Assembly: GCA_963799045.1 (NCBI GenBank)
Contig: CAWCVN010000004.1
Coordinates: 310,001-374,000 of the forward strand
Direction of reading: 5' to 3'
DNA: 64,000 nt
Origin: DASRSS01 sp963799045
GTDB taxonomy: Bacteria > Actinomycetota > Actinomycetes > Mycobacteriales > Jatrophihabitantaceae
The notes beneath the pieces are model-generated. The model was not told where the DNA came from. It did not search any database and saw only the letters and a program-made list of their open reading frames with translations. Every line of letters begins with the position of its first letter. Position 1 is the stretch's first letter. A program made the position numbers and the translations under genes. This document shows, piece by piece, positions 1 to 8,853 of this stretch.

Positions 1-1309
1 CTACATCTGCCGGATCCCGAACTCCGAGCCTGCCGGCCAGCCGTCACGCGCGGAGCTCCCCGCCGCCGACCGCGCCCTCGGCACGCCGCTGAAGATCGAG
101 AGCGTCGAGCCCGACGCCAACATCACCGTCGAGGTCGCCGCCGAGGACCCGGGCGACGCCGCCGACGGCCCCTCGCCGTTCACCTTGACGGTGCTGGTCG
201 ACGGCGCGCCGGTCGAAAGCTTCCCGAACCTGGACTTCGGTTCCGGCGAACGCAACGTCAAGACCGTGGTGAACAAGACCTCCACCAAGATCAAGGTGGA
301 TCTGACACTGGACAAGGGCGTCGACCTGGCCAGCCAGCTGGAGGTGCTCAAGCCCGGCCGATACCCACTGGCCAAGGCCGCCCCCGTACCGGTGCCGGTC
401 AGCGGCCGCAAGTTCGCCGGCTCGGAGTCGGCGCGCAACGGAATCAACGGCCTGTCCGTCGCCAGCGACGTCACCATGGTGGTGGTCCCCGACCTGATCA
501 CGGCGGCGACGAAGGACGACGGCTCGGTCGACCTGAACCTGTGGAAGGCCGTGCAGACCGCGCTGATCTCGCACTGCGAGCAGCCCGGAAACCGGATGGC
601 GATCCTCGACGCGCCGCCCGGCATGAACCCCCAGCAGATCAAGAACTGGCGCAGTGACGTCGCGATGTACGACTCGGCCTTCGCCGCCCTGTACTACCCG
701 TGGGTCAAGGTCGAGAACCCGATCGGCGTCAACGGCAACAGCGAGGTCTTGGTGCCGCCGTCGGGTCACATCGCCGGCGTCTGGGCGCGGACCGACGAGT
801 CGCGCGGGGTCTGGAAGGCGCCGGCCAACGACACCATGCGCGGCGTGCTCGACATCGAGCGGACGATCAGCCAGAACGAGCAGTCGCTGCTCAACCCGAT
901 CGGCATCAACTGCATCCGGCCGTTCGGTACCCGCGGCATCCGCATCTGGGGAGCCCGCACGCTGTCCTCGGACTCCGACTGGCGATACATCAACGTCCGG
1001 CGGCTGTTCAACATGATCGAGACGACTATCCTCGAGGGCACGCAGTACGCGGTGTTCGAGCCCAACGACGTCAACCTCTGGGAAGGCGTCAAGCGCACCT
1101 TGAACGGCTTCCTGCGGGGGCTGTGGTCGGCGGGCGCACTGTTCGGAGCGAGTGCCGACCAGGCGTTCTACGTCAAGTGCGACGCGGAGACCAACCCGCC
1201 GGAGTCCATCGACGAAGGCAAGCTCGTTGTCGAGGTCGGTATCGCACCGGTCAAGCCCGCCGAGTTCGTCGTGTTCCGAATCAGCCAGCAGAAGCAAGTC
1301 GCTGCATAA
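1..1309 (+). CDS. contractile tail sheath protein, 5' partial
   Basis: The reading frame is open from base 2, so the N-terminus lies outside the window; 435 residues are visible. The C-terminal 130 residues have the typical phage-tail-sheath end: a RPFGTRGIRIWGARTLSSD segment, then WRYINVRRL, an EPND segment, and a final strand-rich part. In contractile injection systems this protein polymerises around the tube and drives it outward on contraction. It is followed by the tube gene after 35 bases, the usual sheath-tube order. No frame change is visible. It is the first gene seen of an operon running to 11926; genes further upstream cannot be judged. Confidence 0.95.
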   Translation, partial: YICRIPNSEPAGQPSRAELPAADRALGTPLKIESVEPDANITVEVAAEDPGDAADGPSPFTLTVLVDGAPVESFPNLDFGSGERNVKTVVNKTSTKIKVDLTLDKGVDLASQLEVLKPGRYPLAKAAPVPVPVSGRKFAGSESARNGINGLSVASDVTMVVVPDLITAATKDDGSVDLNLWKAVQTALISHCEQPGNRMAILDAPPGMNPQQIKNWRSDVAMYDSAFAALYYPWVKVENPIGVNGNSEVLVPPSGHIAGVWARTDESRGVWKAPANDTMRGVLDIERTISQNEQSLLNPIGINCIRPFGTRGIRIWGARTLSSDSDWRYINVRRLFNMIETTILEGTQYAVFEPNDVNLWEGVKRTLNGFLRGLWSAGALFGASADQAFYVKCDAETNPPESIDEGKLVVEVGIAPVKPAEFVVFRISQQKQVAA

Positions 1310-1344
1310 CACCGCGAACTTCCCAGAGCCAGGAGGCACCCTAG

Positions 1345-1818
1345 ATGCCCAACAGCATCATCTCGACCGAGCCGATCGTCGCTCGGAACTTCTTCCTCGA
1401 CATCCCCGGCGAGAGCACCCTGGTGCTGTCCGGCGTGTCCGGCCTCGACGTCGAGCTCGACGTCGTGCCGCTGTCGCAGAACGGCAAGAACGGCAAGCAG
1501 GAGCACATCAAGACGATCGGCGGCGTCCTCAAGGCGCCGGATGTCACGATCACCCGGATGGCACCTCAGAACGCCGACTCGGACCCGTTGTGGAAGTGGT
1601 TCATCGACATCCGCGACAAGGGGTTCGCCAACCGCAGCGACAAGCGCAAGAACGTATCGATCGTTCTCTACGACGTCGGCGGTTCCGAGGTCGGCCGCTT
1701 CAACCTGTTCAACGTGTGGCCGAGCAAGATCGCTACCGATGCGCTGAGCACCGAGTCGAACGAGCCGATGAAGGAGACCATCACGCTCGTCTGTGAGCGC
1801 GTCGAACGCGTGAAGTAA
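1345..1818 (+). CDS. tail tube protein 1 (T4 gp19-like family)
   Basis: 157 residues, the normal size of an inner-tube subunit. The ATG has an AGGAGG ribosome site at 1331-1336 with an 8-base spacer, which fixes the start. Family features include an N-terminal FFLDIPG segment, LVLSGVSGLDVE, a central PDVTITR strand, PLWKWFIDI, and a final ETITLVCERVE strand. Tubes of this family stack as hexameric rings inside the sheath. Its place just after the sheath and the presence of a second tube gene at 2613 match Streptomyces-type systems, where one paralogue forms the bulk tube and the other an initiator layer at the baseplate. Which does which is inference. Confidence 0.92.
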   Translation: MPNSIISTEPIVARNFFLDIPGESTLVLSGVSGLDVELDVVPLSQNGKNGKQEHIKTIGGVLKAPDVTITRMAPQNADSDPLWKWFIDIRDKGFANRSDKRKNVSIVLYDVGGSEVGRFNLFNVWPSKIATDALSTESNEPMKETITLVCERVERVK

Positions 1819-1840
1819 GGACCGGAGTGAACGCTCATTT

Positions 1841-1935
1841 CCGCTTCGCGGGCCACGTCCAAAGCTTGCGAGCTGACCGCCGCTTCGCGGGCCACGTCGA
1901 AGGCTTGCGAGCTGACCGCGCTTCGCGGGCGACAC
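1841..1935 (+). repeat. 39-bp tandem direct repeat, about 2.4 copies
   Basis: Units start near 1841, 1880 and 1918 and share a CGCTTCGCGGGC core followed by GCTTGCGAGCTGACCG. The second unit differs from the first at only a few positions, and the third is truncated. The repeat fills most of the 147-base gap between the tube gene and the next gene, which is unusual in an operon whose other genes overlap. It contains short inverted segments that could fold, but no T-run follows, so a terminator role is not shown. Confidence 0.8.
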
Positions 1936-1965
1936 CAATCGAGATTTTGTGAGTACTGCGTCCCC

Positions 1966-2442
1966 ATGATGAAGACCAGCTACGAGTTCGTCCTGCCCCG
2001 CGGCTACGTCGACCGCAACGGTCAGGTGCACCGCGCCGGCCGGATGCGGTTGGCGACAGCCCGCGACGAACTCGAGCCGTTGCGTGACCCGCTGGTCTCC
2101 GGCCCGGACGATCCGCGGCTGACCATCCTGGTGCTCACCCGGGTGATCGAGCAGCTGGGCGATCTCGAGATGATCACGACGCACGAGATCGAGGGGCTGT
2201 TCGCCGTGGATCTCGCGTTCCTTCAGGACTTCTACGGCGTGATCAATTTCGGCACGCAGGAGGAGTACGAGGCGCTGCTGCGGGCTCAGCAGGACAGTCC
2301 GCTGATCGGCGGGCCGGCTGCCCCGGCACCGGGAACCTCCGACCCGCAGCAGGCCGCGGCGCGGTCGGAGGACCCGGCGAGCGAGTTGCCCCGGCCGTCG
2401 CTGCGGACGGCGGTCGAGGAGCTGCCGCGGCGGGCGCAGTAG
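1966..2442 (+). CDS. tail assembly-like protein (Mu gp41-type), hypothetical
   Basis: 158 residues. The first 105 form a compact acidic domain (LPRGYVDRNGQVHRAGRM, then a TRVIEQLGDL helix, ITTHEIEGLF and LAFLQDFYGVIN); the last 50 are Pro/Ala-rich and probably disordered. Size, position between two tube genes and the helix pattern resemble the phage tail assembly proteins annotated beside tubes in Mu-like and eCIS loci. I assign that family by resemblance only. The start is ATG at 1966, with a second ATG directly after it; no strong ribosome site is visible. It may chaperone tube or tape-measure assembly and need not be part of the final particle. Confidence 0.6.
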   Translation: MMKTSYEFVLPRGYVDRNGQVHRAGRMRLATARDELEPLRDPLVSGPDDPRLTILVLTRVIEQLGDLEMITTHEIEGLFAVDLAFLQDFYGVINFGTQEEYEALLRAQQDSPLIGGPAAPAPGTSDPQQAAARSEDPASELPRPSLRTAVEELPRRAQ

Positions 2443-2455
2443 GTGATCGCCGGTG

Positions 2456-2629
2456 ATGCGGTACCCGACCGACGCGCTGTGGCAGGAGATCGCCTACCTC
2501 GCCTATCACCTGCACTGGCCGCTCGACGACCTGCTGGATCTCGAACACATGGACCGCGTCCGCATGGTGCGGGCGGTCGTCTCGCTCAACGAACGCGCAT
2601 GGCAGGCAGTCCGTGACTTCGCCCAGTGA
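2456..2629 (+). CDS. 57-residue conserved small eCIS protein (DUF6760-like)
   Basis: A small gene beginning at ATG 2456 (GTG 2453 is also possible) and ending at TGA 2627-2629, overlapping the next start at 2613 by 17 bases. It reads MRYPTDALWQEIAYLAYHLH, then WPLDDLLDLEH, then two helices ending VRDFAQ. The aromatic-rich AYLAYHLHWPLDDLL core resembles the short DUF6760 proteins found in actinobacterial contractile-tail loci, a match made from memory. The translational overlap with the second tube gene suggests coupled expression. The role is unknown; it could be a tail-assembly cofactor. Confidence 0.65.
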   Translation: MRYPTDALWQEIAYLAYHLHWPLDDLLDLEHMDRVRMVRAVVSLNERAWQAVRDFAQ

Positions 2630-3101
2630 CGTCACGCCGCTCGGCAACGGGATGCCGACCGCCAATGCCTTCCTGTTCGAGGTCGACGGCGTCGAGATCG
2701 GCGTCTTTCGTGAGGTGCGCGGCCTGACGGTGACCGTCCGGGTCGACGAGATCCGCGAGGGCGGCCAGAACGGCTTCGTGCGGAAGGTGCCCGGCCGGAT
2801 GCAATGGCCGAACATCGTCTTCAAGCGCGGGCTGACCCAGTCCGACGCGCTGTTCGACTGGCTGTCGAAGTCGTCCGGTGAGGGCTTCGCGAGCAAGGAC
2901 AACAAGCTGGTGCGCACGACCGGGGCGGTGACGGCGCTGGATTCCTCGGGCAGCCGGCTGCGCGCGTGGGAGCTCGTGGACGTCTTCCCCGTGCGGTGGC
3001 AGGGCCCGGACTTCGAGACGGGGCGCAACGCCCCGTTGGAGGAGGAGCTGGAGATCGCTCACCACGGGTTCAAGGCCCAGACGCAGAGCCCGAACTCGTG
3101 A
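2613..3101 (+). CDS. tail tube protein 2 (gp19-like family)
   Basis: 162 residues from GTG 2613, inside the end of the preceding small gene. Motifs of the gp19-like tube family are clear: NAFLFEVDGVEIGVFREVRGL at the N-terminus, an RKVPGRMQWPNIVFKRGLT strand pair, DALFDWL, and a terminal EEELEIAHHGF. It differs from the tube at 1345 in the N-terminal strand and in the RKVPG loop. Carriage of two diverged tubes is common in CIS, where the second usually caps the spike and starts tube growth. It overlaps the following gene by 4 bases (GTGA), consistent with translational coupling. Confidence 0.92.
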   Translation: MTSPSDVTPLGNGMPTANAFLFEVDGVEIGVFREVRGLTVTVRVDEIREGGQNGFVRKVPGRMQWPNIVFKRGLTQSDALFDWLSKSSGEGFASKDNKLVRTTGAVTALDSSGSRLRAWELVDVFPVRWQGPDFETGRNAPLEEELEIAHHGFKAQTQSPNS

Positions 3102-5944
3102 GCGAGAGCCAGCTGGGCGGGCCGGATGCCGCCGAGAACCGGCTGGGCCGGCAGGTCGCGGCCCGCCTGCAGCCCCCCGGGCCGGCCGGACGTGACGGCA
3201 CCGGCCTGATCGGGCTGACCGCCCACCGGCTGCGCACCTTCGCGGCCGGCACGGGCCGCTCCGCCGCGATCCGCCGGGCGCTGGCGGTACCGGAGCCGGC
3301 GCGGGTGCAGCGCACCGCCGCTGCGGCGGTCGTGCCGCCGCGCTGGTGGGCACCCGACGCGACGCCGGCCCGGACGGCCGCGGAAGCGGTCACCCGTTCG
3401 GGACTGCCGCCGCGCGGCCTACCCCGAGCCGTCCGGCGCGTGCCGGACGAGTCGTCCTGGACGCCGGGCGGTATCGCCGACAGCCTGGTGCCGGCCGAGA
3501 TCCGGGTGCGCCGGCACAGTGAGGTCAGCGCGGCCGGACCGATGGGCGGCGAGGGCAAGCTCAACGCGGTCGCCGCGCGGGCCGCACTCGCCCGCCGCGC
3601 CGTGCCGGCCGAGGGGCACTCCGGGGGCAGCGCCGGGCGCGCGCTGCCTCCGACGGTGGCGCCTCCAGCGGTGGCGCCGCCCGCGGGCGGCGGCTCCCCG
3701 CCGGCCCCTGCCGCCCCGCCCCCAGCCTCGCCGACGCCGACGCAGACGCCGCCTTCGCCGGCCGCTCCCGCACCGGCCGCGGCGGAACCGACCACCTCGG
3801 CTCCTGGCCCGACCACCTCCGGTCCTGGCCCGACCGCCGCCGGCCCCAGCCCGCGCACCGCCGGCAACGAGCCGGCCGCTGCCGCACCAGCCGGGCGCGC
3901 CGAACCCGCCCGCGGGCCGGGCGGAGCACCGGCCGCACCCAACCCGCCGCCCGCACGGTGGCGGGCCGCGCCCCCGAGCGCGCGCTTCACCGCCGCGGTG
4001 GGCGAGCTGCGCCGGACGCCCGACCCGCGCCCGGCGGACCCGCCTGCCCCGGCCACCGCGCTCGACCTCCCCGGCCGGCATGCCCCCAACGCGCCGGAGG
4101 ACATCGCCGCCGGCGCCGCAACCGGGCCGGCGGCCACCCGAGCCCAGTCGGTCGCGCTGCTGTCGCGTCGTTCACTGCCGACCGCCGCGGGAACACCGCT
4201 GCGGGCCCTCGCCGCCGACGCCGCCGGCAGCGCCGTGGGCATGGCCGGCCCCCGCACGCTGCGGCGGGCGGTCGTGGCTCCGCACGCGCTGCGTCCCGCG
4301 CTGAACGCCTCGGCGATCGCGCCGCGGATGGCCGCGGTGCCGACCTCGGTCGAGCGCGAGCCACACGGCGGTCCGAGCCGCCCCGACGCCCCGCCCGCCC
4401 GTGCCCCCGGCGCCGTGGGTGCCGGCCGTGCGGGCAAGCAGCCCGGCGAGCGTCCGGGCCAGCACCGGGCCGAGAACCGGGCCGAGAACCGAGCCGAGCG
4501 TCAAGCCGAGCACCGAGACGAGCACCCGGCCCGACAGCCGCCCGCGCGTGCGGCCGCGCAGCACCACGGGCTGGCCTTCTCCACGGTCCGCCGGCTGCGG
4601 GGGTTGCAGCTTCCGCCGGCCGAGCTGCGCCCCGCGGCGAGCGCGCGGCCGCTGACGGTGGCCACGCCGACCGCCCTCGGCGCGGCCGCCGGACACCAGG
4701 CCGCCACCAGCGCCGACCCGCCCGCCGGCAGCGCACCCGCCGCGGCGGCCGCGCGAGTCACCGGGGCCGCCGGCCAGGCGGTGCGGGCTGCCCAGCAGCG
4801 GGACGTTGCTACTGCCGGCGGGCCCAGCGCGGACGGCGGCGGCGCGTCGAGCACGTCCGAGCGGCCCGGCCCACCACCCGCGCTCGCCGCCGCGGACGGG
4901 CAACCCGGCGATGCGCCCGGCGTGCGCCGCGCGGCAGCGCCGCCGGCAGCCGGGTACCCCGCGCCGGTGTCGTTCGCGGACCCGCCCGGATCCAGCGCGC
5001 TGGGTATGACCGACCAGCTCGCGCTCCGTCGCGCCGCGCGCCACGGGCACGGCGGCAGGGCGCTGGCCAGCGGGCTGGGCCCTGCCGAGCCGATCCGCCC
5101 GGCGACCGTCGACGGGCCGCTCGGCGCCGCGGCGCCCCGATCCGCGCCGGAGTTCCAGACCGTCACCGGCCGCCCGAGCGCGACCGGGCACAGGCCGGCA
5201 GGCGCCACCCCGGCGGGGGCGCGGACGCGCCCGGCGAGCGCGCCGGGCGCGGCGCCGGCACCCACAGCTCGGCGAGCTGACCCCGCGCGCCCCGGCCAGG
5301 CGAGCGCGTCACCCGGCCCCGCGGGCCGGTACCAGCCGGCGGCGGGCACCGTTCGCCGCAGCAGCCTCGTCGTGGCGCCGCCGCCGGTCAGCGTCGGTCC
5401 GCGCCGCGCGGGGCCGCCGGTGCCGCCGGTGCCGGACGTCGCCCGGGCAGGCGGTCGGCCAGGGCCAGGGGCATCGGCTGCGACATCGGCTCCGCGACAT
5501 CGCTCCGCGACATCGCCAGCGGCACCATCAGCGGCTGCGTCCGGCGGTCCGCGCTCGGCGCTGTACGCGGCGGCGGCCGCGCTGTTCGCCGCCACCGGCG
5601 AAACGACCGGGTCCGCGGCGGCCGCGTACGGATCGCCCGCGGTCGGCCGGCACGCCACCGGCGGGGCCGGCGGGGCCGGGGCGGGCACGGCAGGTGCGAT
5701 CGGGCAGGGCCCGGGAGGTGCGGCGATGAGCGAGAACGTGCCGGCAGTGCGCCGGTTCCGCGGCGAGCTGAACGACGGCGGCGGGGACGCGCCGGCGGCC
5801 ACCGGCGCGGGCCCGTGGTCGGACCCGTCGCACCCGATACCCGCCCGGCAGCTGGACGAGTTCGTCGATCTGGTCGTCGACCGCATCGAGGCCCGGGTGG
5901 TCGACGAGCTCGAGCGGCGCGGCCGCCGCACCGGAGGGTTCTGA
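3098..5944 (+). CDS. 948-residue Ala/Pro-rich protein with conserved C-terminal helix, function unknown
   Basis: Starts at GTG 3098 overlapping the tube 2 stop. Almost the whole length is low-complexity Ala, Pro, Gly and Arg, strongly predicted disordered. At irregular spacing it carries short hydrophobic-basic segments around a paired arginine (SRRSLP, LRRAVVAP, VRRLRGLQLP, LRRAARH, VRRSSLVV, VRRFRGEL). A charged repeat near 4460-4525 gives ENRAENRAERQAEH. The last 35 residues are ordered: ARQLDEFVDLVVDRIEARV then VDELERRGRR, an amphipathic helix. The opposite strand is also open because of composition, but this frame fits the overlaps on both sides. A scaffold, tape-measure-like or baseplate-tethering role is possible; none is shown. 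Confidence 0.75.
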   Translation: MSESQLGGPDAAENRLGRQVAARLQPPGPAGRDGTGLIGLTAHRLRTFAAGTGRSAAIRRALAVPEPARVQRTAAAAVVPPRWWAPDATPARTAAEAVTRSGLPPRGLPRAVRRVPDESSWTPGGIADSLVPAEIRVRRHSEVSAAGPMGGEGKLNAVAARAALARRAVPAEGHSGGSAGRALPPTVAPPAVAPPAGGGSPPAPAAPPPASPTPTQTPPSPAAPAPAAAEPTTSAPGPTTSGPGPTAAGPSPRTAGNEPAAAAPAGRAEPARGPGGAPAAPNPPPARWRAAPPSARFTAAVGELRRTPDPRPADPPAPATALDLPGRHAPNAPEDIAAGAATGPAATRAQSVALLSRRSLPTAAGTPLRALAADAAGSAVGMAGPRTLRRAVVAPHALRPALNASAIAPRMAAVPTSVEREPHGGPSRPDAPPARAPGAVGAGRAGKQPGERPGQHRAENRAENRAERQAEHRDEHPARQPPARAAAQHHGLAFSTVRRLRGLQLPPAELRPAASARPLTVATPTALGAAAGHQAATSADPPAGSAPAAAAARVTGAAGQAVRAAQQRDVATAGGPSADGGGASSTSERPGPPPALAAADGQPGDAPGVRRAAAPPAAGYPAPVSFADPPGSSALGMTDQLALRRAARHGHGGRALASGLGPAEPIRPATVDGPLGAAAPRSAPEFQTVTGRPSATGHRPAGATPAGARTRPASAPGAAPAPTARRADPARPGQASASPGPAGRYQPAAGTVRRSSLVVAPPPVSVGPRRAGPPVPPVPDVARAGGRPGPGASAATSAPRHRSATSPAAPSAAASGGPRSALYAAAAALFAATGETTGSAAAAYGSPAVGRHATGGAGGAGAGTAGAIGQGPGGAAMSENVPAVRRFRGELNDGGGDAPAATGAGPWSDPSHPIPARQLDEFVDLVVDRIEARVVDELERRGRRTGGF

Positions 5945-5945
5945 C

Positions 5946-6606
5946 GTGGCCGAGCTGGAGAAGGCGTTCCTCGAGATCGAGGGCGGCGCGCGCGTGCCCT
6001 GCCTGTTCAACCCGGAGTCGATCACGGTCGGGCGCAGCAACAACTGGGCCGCCGAGCCCATGCCCGGCCGGGGGGTACCCAAGCTGCGCTATGCCGGTGC
6101 CCAATCCGGATGGATGCACCTGGACCTCGTCTTCGACACGACGAGCGACGGCACGGCGGTGACGCTGCACACCGGCAAGATCCTGGCGCTGATGGACATC
6201 GACACCGACGCTGCCCGGCACCGACGAGGCCAGCAGCAACGCCCGCCCGCCGACGGTCACCTTCCACTGGGGCGACCTGCACTCGTTCCCGGCCGTGGTC
6301 AGCAACCTGAATCTGACGTTCACCTACTTCTCGTCGACGGGCATCCCGCTGCGCGCCCAGATGAGCCTGGACCTGCACCAGTACGAGCCGTCGCAGGCGT
6401 TCGGACCGCAGAACCCGACGTCGGGCACCCCGCGGCCGCACCGGGTGCACCGGGTGCAGCCGGGCGAGACGCTGGATCGGATCAGCGCCCGTTACTACGG
6501 TGACGCGACGAGGTGGCGGATGCTGGCCCAGGCCAACGGCATCGAGGACCCGCTCTCGCTGCGCCCCGGCTCGCTGCTGAGCGTGCCGCGGCAGGAGGCG
6601 CCGTGA
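5946..6606 (+). CDS. LysM-containing baseplate protein (Afp7/Pvc7-like)
   Basis: About 219 residues after correcting one apparent +1 insertion near 6210 (between IDTD and PGTDEASS). The N-terminal domain begins ELEKAFLEIEGGARVPCLFN and PESITVGRSNNW, typical of the LysM proteins encoded beside eCIS spikes. The middle has TFHWGDLHSFPAVVSNLN and FTYFSSTGIPLRAQMSL. A LysM module ends the protein (VQPGETLDRISARYYGD, then RMLAQANGI). In T4 and related tails the gp53/LysM protein clamps the tube-baseplate junction, so the LysM here is probably structural and not a wall-binding domain. GTG start at 5946; the stop overlaps the next start. Confidence 0.85.
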
Positions 6607-8371
6607 GCGACACCTCGCTGCTGCTCGGCCCCACCATCGCCATCGGCGGCCGTCCGCTCAGCCCGGACACGCCGCTGGCGGCGATGCGCATCCAACGCAG
6701 CTTGTGCCTGATCTCGCGCGCCACGCTGCGCTTCGACGATCCCGGCTTCTCGCTGTCGGCGGACAGCCGGTTCGCGCTCGGCGCCGATGTGAAGATCTCA
6801 CTCGACGGCACCGAGCTGTTCGCCGGGCAGATCACCGGGGTGAGCCTGGACCAGCAGGCCGCGTCCTCGGCGGAGTTCCTCGTCACCGCCGACGACAAGG
6901 GCCATGCCCTTGCGCGCAGCATGAGCCCGAGCACCTACCTCAAGGCGTCCTACTCCGACGTCATCCGGCAGCTGTGCAGCGCCGCGTCGCTGACCGCGAA
7001 GGTGTCCGGCAACCGGCTCGACCACCCCAACGACTACCTGCTGCGCACCGGCAGCGCGCTGGACTACCTGGACCGGATGGCCCGGCGGACCGGCACCGTG
7101 TGGTGGGTCGAGGGCAGCGCCCTGAACGTCGCCGACGCCGGGACCTCGACGGGCGACGTGACGCTGCAGCTCGGCGCCGGGCTGACCGAGTTCTCCGTCC
7201 GGGCCTCGGGCCTGCGCCCCACGGCCAGCAAGGTCAGCGGCTGGGACCTCAGCCACCAGCAGTCGATCCTGGGTGAGGGGACCGCCGAGGCGAGTGCCGC
7301 GTCGAACTTCGTCCACAAGTACCTCGGCACCGGGCCGAACACCCTCGGCGAGGGGACGGCGACGTCCGGCAACTGGTTCCCGACGAACGCCGACCGAGGC
7401 CGACGCCGTCGCCAGTTCGCTGCTCGACGACGCGCAGGCGGCGGCCGTCGTGGCCCGCGGGGAGACCTGGGTGAACGGCCGGATCCGCCCGTCCGTGACG
7501 GTGAAGATCACCGACGCCGGCCCCGCCTCGGGCAGCTACCTCGTCAGCGAGGTCGAGCACGTCTATACCCGGCGTGGCTTCTACACCCGCTTCGTCGCCG
7601 GCCCGCGCCGAGCCGATCGGGCTGGTCGACACGCTGGGGCAGACGCCCCGCTGACCCGGGCTTCTCGATCCCGGGACTGGTCGTCGGCAAGGTGACCGAC
7701 AACGACGACCCCGAGACAGCACGGCCGGGTCAAGGTGAAGTACGGCGGGCTCGCCGGTGCGATCGAGAGTTCCTGGGCGCGGGTCGTCTCGATCGGCGCC
7801 GGTGCTCAGCGCGGCGTGGTCATGCAGCCGGAGATCAACGACGAGGTGCTGGTCGGCTTCGAGTACGGCGACAGCCGCCGCCCCGTCGTCATCGGCGGGC
7901 TGTTCAGCCCGAACAACGCGCTGCCGGAGGCACGGAAGCTGGTCGCGAACGGCAAGGTCGACTACCGGCGGATCACCTCGCGCAAGAATCACCTCATCGA
8001 GATCGCCGACGGCGACAGCCCGGCGACGCAGTACATCAAGCTCGCGTCTCGGGACCGCCGAGCACACGCTGCTGCTAGGTGCGGAGAAGTTCGAGGTCCA
8101 GGTGGCGCAGGGCAAGCCGGTGACCATCAAGTCGGGTACGGCCAAGTTCGAGATCTCCGGCATCCGGAGACGTCACGATCGAGGGCAACAACGTCACGAT
8201 CAAGGCCAAGCAGAAGGTGCAGGTCGAGGGGGCGGCCGGTGCGACGCTCAAGAGCGACGGGGCAGACCCAGGTCCAGGGCACCTCGCTCGACGCGAAGGC
8301 CAACGGGAAGGCCAGCGTGCAAGGCTGGCGCCGTGCTCATGCTCAAGGGCGGGATGGTGCAGATCAATTGA
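6603..8371 (+). CDS. VgrG-like spike / phage late control D protein
   Basis: About 586 residues when eight single-base insertions are removed (near 7388, 7607, 7650, 7723, 8047, 8164, 8265 and 8324); the net shift brings the frame exactly to TGA 8369-8371. The N-terminal half is the gp27/gpD-like hub domain (LFAGQITGVSL, YLKASYSDVIRQLC, YLLRTGSALDYLDRMA). An OB-fold follows (GKVTDNDDPE then GRVKVKYGG, RGVVMQPEINDEVLVGF, PVVIGGLF), then a beta-helical C-terminus (TIEGNNVTIKAKQKVQVEG). It would form the trimeric spike under the tube. No separate PAAR tip gene is seen in the window. Confidence 0.88.
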
Positions 8372-8813
8372 GCGAGCCACGCTTCCGCCCCGACCTGGAC
8401 CCGGAGCGCTACGACGCGACCTTCGTCGGCCGCGGCTTCAGCTGGCCGATGGAGGTCGACCACACCGGGTCGATCAGGCTCACCGACGGCGTGCCCGACC
8501 TGGACCGGTCGATCCGGATCGTGCTGATGACCGCTCCCGGCGAGCGGGTGATGCGCCCGCAGTTCGGCTGCCGCATCTGGGACCTGCTGTTCGAGCCGGT
8601 CACCCCGAACCTGCTCGGGCTGATCGCCGGCGCCGTGCGCGACGCGCTCGCCCAGTGGGAGCCGCGCGTCGAGGTCGAGGAGGTCACGCCCGATGCCCGA
8701 CCCGGACGACGCCCGCGCTGGTGCGCATGTCGATCACCTACCGGGTGCGCGCGACCAACGACCGGCGCAACCTGGTCTACCCGTTCTACGTGATCCCGCA
8801 CGACGCCGAATAG
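8368..8813 (+). CDS. baseplate wedge protein gp25/gpW family
   Basis: 147 residues after removing two insertions near 8697 and 8712; the frame then meets TAG 8811-8813. The start is taken as TTG 8368, overlapping the spike stop, because translation begins SEPRFRPDLDPE at once. Family marks are GRGFSWPMEVDHTG, SIRIVLMTAPGERVMRP, FGCRIWDLLFEPVT and a C-terminal VRMSITYRVRATNDRRNLVYP. The EPR-like baseplate core of gp25 is visible as the PGERVMRPQFG segment. It connects sheath and baseplate J protein in the wedge. Confidence 0.88.
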
Positions 8814-8853
8814 GCAGCCGAACCGCCAGAGACCCCGATAGCGAGACGAAGCG

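Noticed and set aside
3070..5931. Several long open frames on both strands over the Ala/Pro-rich gene
   Set aside because: Extreme GC removes stops in all frames. Only the 3098-5944 frame overlaps both neighbouring genes correctly and ends in an ordered helix.
7388..8324. Programmed ribosomal frameshifting or a recurrent codon-boundary insertion in the spike gene
   Set aside because: Eight shifts in one gene with no shared slippery site or structure. The apparent placement between codons is only my choice, since several neighbouring bases could be removed with equal effect.
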